Position numbers and translations under genes: made by a program
The notes under the pieces: generated by a model
Told to the model about the DNA's origin: nothing
What the model saw: only the letters and a program-made list of their open reading frames with translations
The model's database searches: none
Assembly: GCA_023101885.1 (NCBI GenBank)
Contig: JALPQD010000088.1
Span: forward strand, 1,275,501 to 1,339,500
Length of the DNA: 64,000 nucleotides
Origin: Typhlomys cinereus
Taxonomy: Eukaryota > Chordata > Mammalia > Rodentia > Platacanthomyidae
Direction of reading: 5' to 3'
In this document: positions 59,700 to 64,000 of the stretch, in pieces
How positions within the stretch are numbered: position 1 is the stretch's first letter
Layout of the letters: each line of letters starts with the position of its first letter

Positions 59700-60385
59700 C
59701 TTTGTCCCTTTCCTTTTCCCACTCTCTCTCTCTCAATTATTAAAAGTCTTGAATGCCTTTTGATTTCCTCCTCTCAATTATTAAAAGTCTTGAATGCCTG
59801 TAAGAAGGTCTCCCTGAGAGGTGAGAGACCTCTTTTCTAGTTTCAGAGTTTTTTTCAGATGTTTGGAACAGACTGGTTAATAAAGTGGGCATCTAGAAGG
59901 AGGGTAGAGGAAGAAGGGTCTACATTTGCATATTTAGAAATGGCCTCAGTGAGGCGATTTAGAAATAGGGCAGGATTTTCAGTTAGGATCTGAGTAACTC
60001 CCTGCAGTTTTTCCATATTAACCCTAGAGTGCATGTTAGTTTGCATTTCCTTTGTTAAGCAATTTACCATGAGGAAGATGCATTCTGAACCTGATTTAGA
60101 ATCTGGAAATTCCAATTTGGATTTTCTAGAGGGATGGCTTCTTCTCCATCTTGACACTGAGCATCCCGCTGATGCAATCTATCTGCATATTCCTGGGATA
60201 TTTTCCAATATAAGCTATTTCATCTGTGGTAAGGACAGATGTTAGGATATAGTGAACGTCTTTCAAGGTTAGAGAGTAAAGTTGAAATATGTGGGCAAAT
60301 TGTTTCTGGAAGTGCTGGGAATTTTCTGAAAAGGATCCTAGCTTCTCTTCTATATGGTCTATTTCAGCAATGGTAAATGGGACCT
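59700..60385 (-). pseudogene. ERV gag capsid remnant
   Basis: Capsid forms the virion core shell. On the minus strand, the N-terminal capsid lies around 60170-60380 (blocks EKLGSFSENSQHFQKQF and IFQLYSLTLKDVHYI). The major homology region and downstream part lie in the open frame 59855-60157 (TENPALFLNRLTEAI, FINQSVPNI). This matches gammaretroviral p30 layout. Frames change between the two halves. A 29-bp exact repeat lies at 59730-59758 and 59771-59799. Confidence 0.85.
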
Positions 60386-60900
60386 AAACTGTGGTTGGAT
60401 CATCTCTTCCTGCTACCTCACTTAATGGGAACAATGGGGCAGTTAATTTGTGGAAATGGGAATGGGTAGTTGGGGGAGAGGCCAGAGGAGAGGATGGTTG
60501 GAAAGGATTCATGGGAAGTGTTGAGGGAGAAGCCAGGGGGGAGGATAATTGGGGAAGATTCACAGGAGACACAGGAATGGGGGCTGGAATGGATAGTGAC
60601 AGCGCTAAAGTGAGAGGAAGGGTTTGGACACAAGGAGGTGGAGCAGTTAATTTATGAGAATGGAAATGAATAACTGGGGGAGAAGGCTTAGATGAGGGAG
60701 GTCAGGAAAGATTCATGGAAGAAGATACAGGAGTAAGGGCTTAAGCAGGAGCTGGAGATGGTGATGGGAGCTGAGGTGAAAGGAAGAGCTTGAGAAGGGT
60801 AGAAGGAGCTGGAGCTGGGGAGGAAGAGATGGAAGGTGAAGAAGAGTCATAAGGCAGTGATCAACCAGCTGGGTTAAAACCTAGGAAGGAAGGAAAGGAA
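60386..60900 (-). pseudogene. ERV gag proline-rich linker, internally duplicated
   Basis: Pro/Ser-rich coding on the minus strand (for example SSPLASPPTTHSHFHKL) sits between matrix and capsid, where gammaretroviral Gag carries its proline-rich spacer. The segment from about 60435 is repeated about 206 bp further on (from about 60640), both containing a gcagttaattt start and a gattcatgg end. Confidence 0.75.
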
Positions 60901-61063
60901 GATTTTTTTGTGGTTTTGAGAAGTGGTGGTCTTAGTACAGAGAAGTACATAGGCTGGGGAGCAGGAGACACTGAAAGAAGTGTCTTCTGGGTAGTTATGA
61001 AGAATAAAACCCCAAGGGGGTAAGGAACCTACCAATATCTGCCATTTCACTTAAAAAATTTTT

Positions 61064-61306
61064 CTAAATCTTGAATAATACTGATATCTGAAGTGCTAAA
61101 CTGGGGCCCACAATTGCCATTATCCAATTCCTATTGGGGCCAGATTTTGACTGAAAGATGTGTTGGCATGGATAGTCGAGGTCTCTCAAGTGGAATTCCT
61201 TTAGATGTCTCTTCAGACAGGCCAAGGGAGCATCTTTCGGGATAGTTAATTTATTGCCCAGGGAGTCTGAGACAACATAAACAAAAATGAAATCCCACTG
61301 TCCCAC
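61064..61306 (-). pseudogene. ERV gag matrix remnant
   Basis: Matrix targets Gag to the plasma membrane through an N-terminal myristate. The open frame begins GTG-Gly-Gln, where functional gag has ATG-Gly-Gln, so the start codon seems lost by one substitution. KDAPLACLKRHLKEF follows in the place of the conserved matrix helix start. It lies about 830 bp after the primer binding site, including a 278-bp SINE, as expected for a gag start. Confidence 0.72.
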
Positions 61307-61686
61307 AGGTGCCCTGTGTCACAGGAGGAGTATAAAGTACCAGACTCTAAGGAAGGACGTCCCACAACTTCTGATAACTGGAGAGTATGAAGTAACTAAG
61401 TTAAAAGGCCCCAGGAGTCTACAATAATCTTGGTCTGGAACAATTTTTGAAACTCCCAGAATTCCGGAAACTCAATTCCAGCAGGCTGGAATTCTAGGGG
61501 TTCTCACAACCTCAATCAGGGTGTCTCTGAAAGAAATTTCCAAAGGAGATTACCTTTTCTCAGATGGCAGGTGGGCATGGGTGGGTACATAGCTGATTGA
61601 ATGGCAAGACAACTTCTAAGTCGGAGCTCTGGATCATGTAGTAGAGGAGGAAAGGAGGAGGAGAAAAGTTAAGAACAAGATACATC

Positions 61687-61964
61687 GGGGCTGGAGAGGT
61701 GGCTCAGGGGTTAAGCCTCTGCCTTGCAGGCGGAAGGTCCTGAGTTCGGATCCTAGGCCCCAAGTATAGAAGCCGGGCAGAAGCGGGGGCGGCCTGCATT
61801 TCTGGTCCTGGTAGGGCAGAGTCTGTGAATCCCCGGGCAGAGTAAACAAGGAGGAGTTGGAGGTGGTCCATGGTGGTTCCCGAATTCGCGCATGATTCTA
61901 CACACACATACACACCACGCACACACGCACAATTGAATAAATAATAATAATAATAAAAAAGAAA
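61687..61964 (+). mobile_element. B2-type SINE, long-body subfamily (copy 7), inside the ERV leader
   Basis: Sense copy starting ggggctggagaggtggctca with an intact gagttcggatcc B-box and the agtaaacaagg segment (long subfamily). It has a short, interrupted CA tract at 61901-61930. Target-site duplication aagatacat at 61677-61685 and 61965-61973. It postdates the ERV. Confidence 0.93.
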
Positions 61965-62138
61965 AAGATACATTTAGCCTGGATGTTAACGTGACTGCTC
62001 ATGTCCAAATAGCTTCCAACTCCATGCCTGTCCTTTAGGAATCAGTACGTCTGCCACCAGACTTACTGATTGTTAGCAAAGAAGGAGAAAGGGGGGGGGG
62101 TTTCTAGGATGGATCCCAAGATAGCCCCACACAGACTG

Positions 62139-62156
62139 TTCCTGGTTAGGGAACCA
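62139..62156 (-). other. ERV primer binding site, tRNA-Glu type
   Basis: On the minus strand it reads tggttccctaaccaggaa and starts two bases after the 5' LTR end. The expected complement to the 3' end of tRNA-Glu differs at two positions, both G-to-A changes. A tRNA-Glu primer is characteristic of ERV-E-type class I elements. Confidence 0.82.
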
Positions 62157-62158
62157 TA

Positions 62159-62500
62159 TGTTAGAAAAGAGAAGAGAAACTGGGCCAGGAAGGGAAATAG
62201 AACCAGAACCCAGACTTGGTCCGTGAAGTCTGTAGACTGAAGTTTATTCAGGTAGCTCCTCCAAACTCTGGCGAGGTGGAAATTGCTACTGCTTTGGAGT
62301 CAGGGGTGCAAGTTTTTAACAGTAAAAGTATAAGGGAAGGGATTTTAATTCAGCAGGTTTGTTCAGTCACAGAGTGACTAAGAGTTTGTCCAGTTGTCTA
62401 TTTTCCTCATCAGATCCTGTTAACATTCTTATTGGGGTCTCAGGTAAGAGGTCTGTTTCCGATCTCAGCTCTGGTTTGAGGTCTGGTTCTGAATCTACCA
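62159..62500 (-). mobile_element. 5' LTR of the ERV
   Basis: Sense LTR runs TGGTAGATTCAG...TTTTCTAACA. AATAAA lies near 62242 on the minus strand (gaataaacttcag). The primer binding site follows directly. No matching short target-site duplication with the 3' LTR flank could be recognised (caaag against cataa). Confidence 0.88.
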
Positions 62501-62739
62501 CATAATAAACTCCAAAGGGAACTTGACCCACAAAATGAACATTATATGTCTTTCATAATTTCCAGGCAATGGTGTAGCTTTTGCGAAGTTTAATTTAAAA
62601 CTAAAATTGAAAATAAAATAGATATACCAAAAGGGAGTGTAAATAATCAAGGGGAAACATCTACTCTTTGTGTTCACCCAATTGTAAAACTTAGAATTTA
62701 TTCAAAATCCTGGCAGAAAAGTGAGCAGAACAAAGATTA
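62501..62739. other. Unique spacer
   Basis: AT-rich, nothing supported. Confidence 0.5.
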
Positions 62740-63060
62740 AATTAAAGGCGATGTTATGAATCTGAAACCAAATTAAAATTAATTTTAGCAAGTGTGTATG
62801 CACAAGTCCTCAGTTCATTACTCTTCCCAGAGTTTCTTTACTCCACAGATCCTGGTGGAAATTTGCATGTCCCCAGGCAACACTGCTGGGAATGACTGAC
62901 CAGGGGGAGGCTGCTTCTGGACTCACTGTACTAATGGACCACACACCAATTAGCAGGAAGGAAGTGGGCTTTACATTGCATGCAAATTAAGTGTAGGATC
63001 AGCAGACTTTTCCTTTTAGTGAAAGCCCTTCAGAGGGAAAATACACTCTGGAGAGCTCTC
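62740..63060. promoter_or_regulatory. Candidate noncoding element with two POU octamers
   Basis: atttgcat (62861-62868) and atgcaaat (62980-62987) are perfect octamers in opposite orientation, about 119 bp apart. The second is followed by a taa homeodomain-type extension. Nearby are ccaattagcagg and a mixed-composition, repeat-free sequence. Regulatory function is inference. Confidence 0.33.
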
Positions 63061-64000
63061 TTCCTATGCCATGGCAAAAACTAAAAAGGGGAAAAAAAGG
63101 AGAAAGGAAATAAAAGTGATTCAGCCTAAATTCTACCTCAGAGATAAATTTAAAATGGCTATTTCTATCAAGTGGGAATAGAAAGGGTGATTTGTCCCAT
63201 TAGGAGACCCACCATTAAGGATTCAGAACACTCTTCCAGTTGTATTACTCATATTTATTTCCTGTGGATTCAGGGCAGAATCAGAAGTGAACAGCATTCT
63301 TTGTTGCTCACCAGGGATTCACCAGTTGACAAATGGCTTCTTACCTACTGTCCAATGCCCCATCTATGAGCCCTTCTTCAGAAACCTTCACTTATTGTGC
63401 AGAACTTCGACTAATGAGACAGGAAAGTCATACACAGCAGGAGACACAGAGACCCTGGAGGCATGTTTGTGCCTGCAGGCAAGCTGAACTACTGAAGAAT
63501 CAACCCTGGGATTTTGGACATTCCCCAGGAATCTCACACTGGGAATGAAGAGGGTGACTTCATAGAGCGTTGAAAACTTGCCAGATCTGATGGTAATCAG
63601 AAGAGGTATTTGTCTCTCAAAAGACATATCACACAGTTCTGACAACTTGTAGACCACTTTACAGAAGGGAATCAGAGCTGAGATATAAAGACACCATTGT
63701 GGGTGGGAACATATCTTTACCAGAACTGCATGACTCTTTTTGTTAGAATTCCCAGTCCTCCTTACTCAGGGCAGAGCTTCTGTTTATTAGTCACTGCTTC
63801 TAGTGGCCAGTTAGTACTTGCAAATGTCAGTGATTTCCTGATCCTCAGTGGCAGTGGGGTCAAAGTCAGGCACTGACTGCACTTCTTGGACTGGGTAGAA
63901 GACTGGGGTATCTATCACCTTACAAGAGGGAAGGACTTCACCCAGACCCTGCCTTATCAGTCCATCTACCAACCTGAGGCTTTACAACCCACCTGCTCCC
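63061..64000. other. Unique sequence to the window end
   Basis: No repeat or gene recognised. Short overlapping frames at 63172-63657 on both strands (up to 89 codons) have no recognisable domains, and no convincing splice sites frame an exon. Confidence 0.5.

Larger units (their letters stand above)
54412..62500 (-). mobile_element. Old class I (ERV-E-like) endogenous retrovirus, antisense
   Basis: A decayed provirus of about 8.1 kb read right to left: 5' LTR, tRNA-Glu-type primer binding site, gag, pro, pol remnants, 3' LTR. The two LTRs are alignable end to end but clearly diverged, so the insertion is old. Frameshifts and stops occur throughout. A SINE sits in the leader (61687-61964) and an inverted LTR pair of another family in pol (56998-58246). 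Most of reverse transcriptase is missing and env is not recognisable. It cannot encode virus. Class assignment rests on gag/protease/integrase motifs and the primer binding site. Confidence 0.9.

Noticed and set aside
60391..60657. 88-codon plus-strand Gly-rich frame
   Set aside because: It is the opposite strand of the ERV proline-rich gag linker.
63172..63657. Overlapping 65-89 codon frames as a possible exon
   Set aside because: No splice acceptor/donor pair, domain or codon bias supports an exon.

Overview
This is a 64-kb stretch of rodent nuclear DNA with no protein-coding gene or RNA gene that I can support. It is AT-rich, intron- or desert-like sequence filled with retrotransposons of many ages. 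The host is placed by its repeats. There is a B2-type tRNA-derived SINE family (head GGGCTGGAGAGGTGGCTCAGGGG), old B4-, B3- and ID-like SINEs, rodent-style MaLR/ERVL LTRs, and L1 copies whose 3' UTRs end in a long G-rich tract. No 7SL-derived B1 element was seen and the young SINE body is not that of mouse or rat B2. I infer a myomorph rodent outside Muridae/Cricetidae (a dipodoid or spalacid would fit), but the species is not settled.

Layout: 1-0.3 kb is an L1 3' end. From 0.3 to 32 kb, mostly unique AT-rich DNA is broken by SINEs, LTRs and truncated L1s, several with intact target-site duplications (TSDs). A candidate conserved noncoding element lies at 8.15-8.85 kb and a direct repeat pair at 14.2/15.1 kb. 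At 32.4 kb is a SINE copy shredded by small deletions. From 33 to 51 kb are more MaLR LTRs, SINEs, and a 5'-truncated L1 with a perfect 15-bp TSD (47.2-47.9 kb). From 51.4 to 53.6 kb a solo LTR splits an old SINE, next to an ancient L1M. From 54.4 to 62.5 kb lies an old class I (gammaretrovirus-like) endogenous retrovirus on the minus strand: 5' LTR, a primer binding site matching tRNA-Glu, gag matrix, duplicated proline-rich linker, capsid, zinc knuckle, protease, RNase H and integrase remnants, and 3' LTR. Most of reverse transcriptase is absent, env is not recognisable, and pol is interrupted by an inverted pair of LTRs from another family. From 62.5 to 64 kb is unique DNA with two POU-octamer sites.

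No genes act together here: every recognisable coding stretch belongs to a defunct retroelement. The main interest is in nested insertions, subfamily structure of the lineage-specific SINE, an inverted LTR junction, and possible enhancer-like unique segments. Family names rest on recalled consensus patterns, not on database searches.
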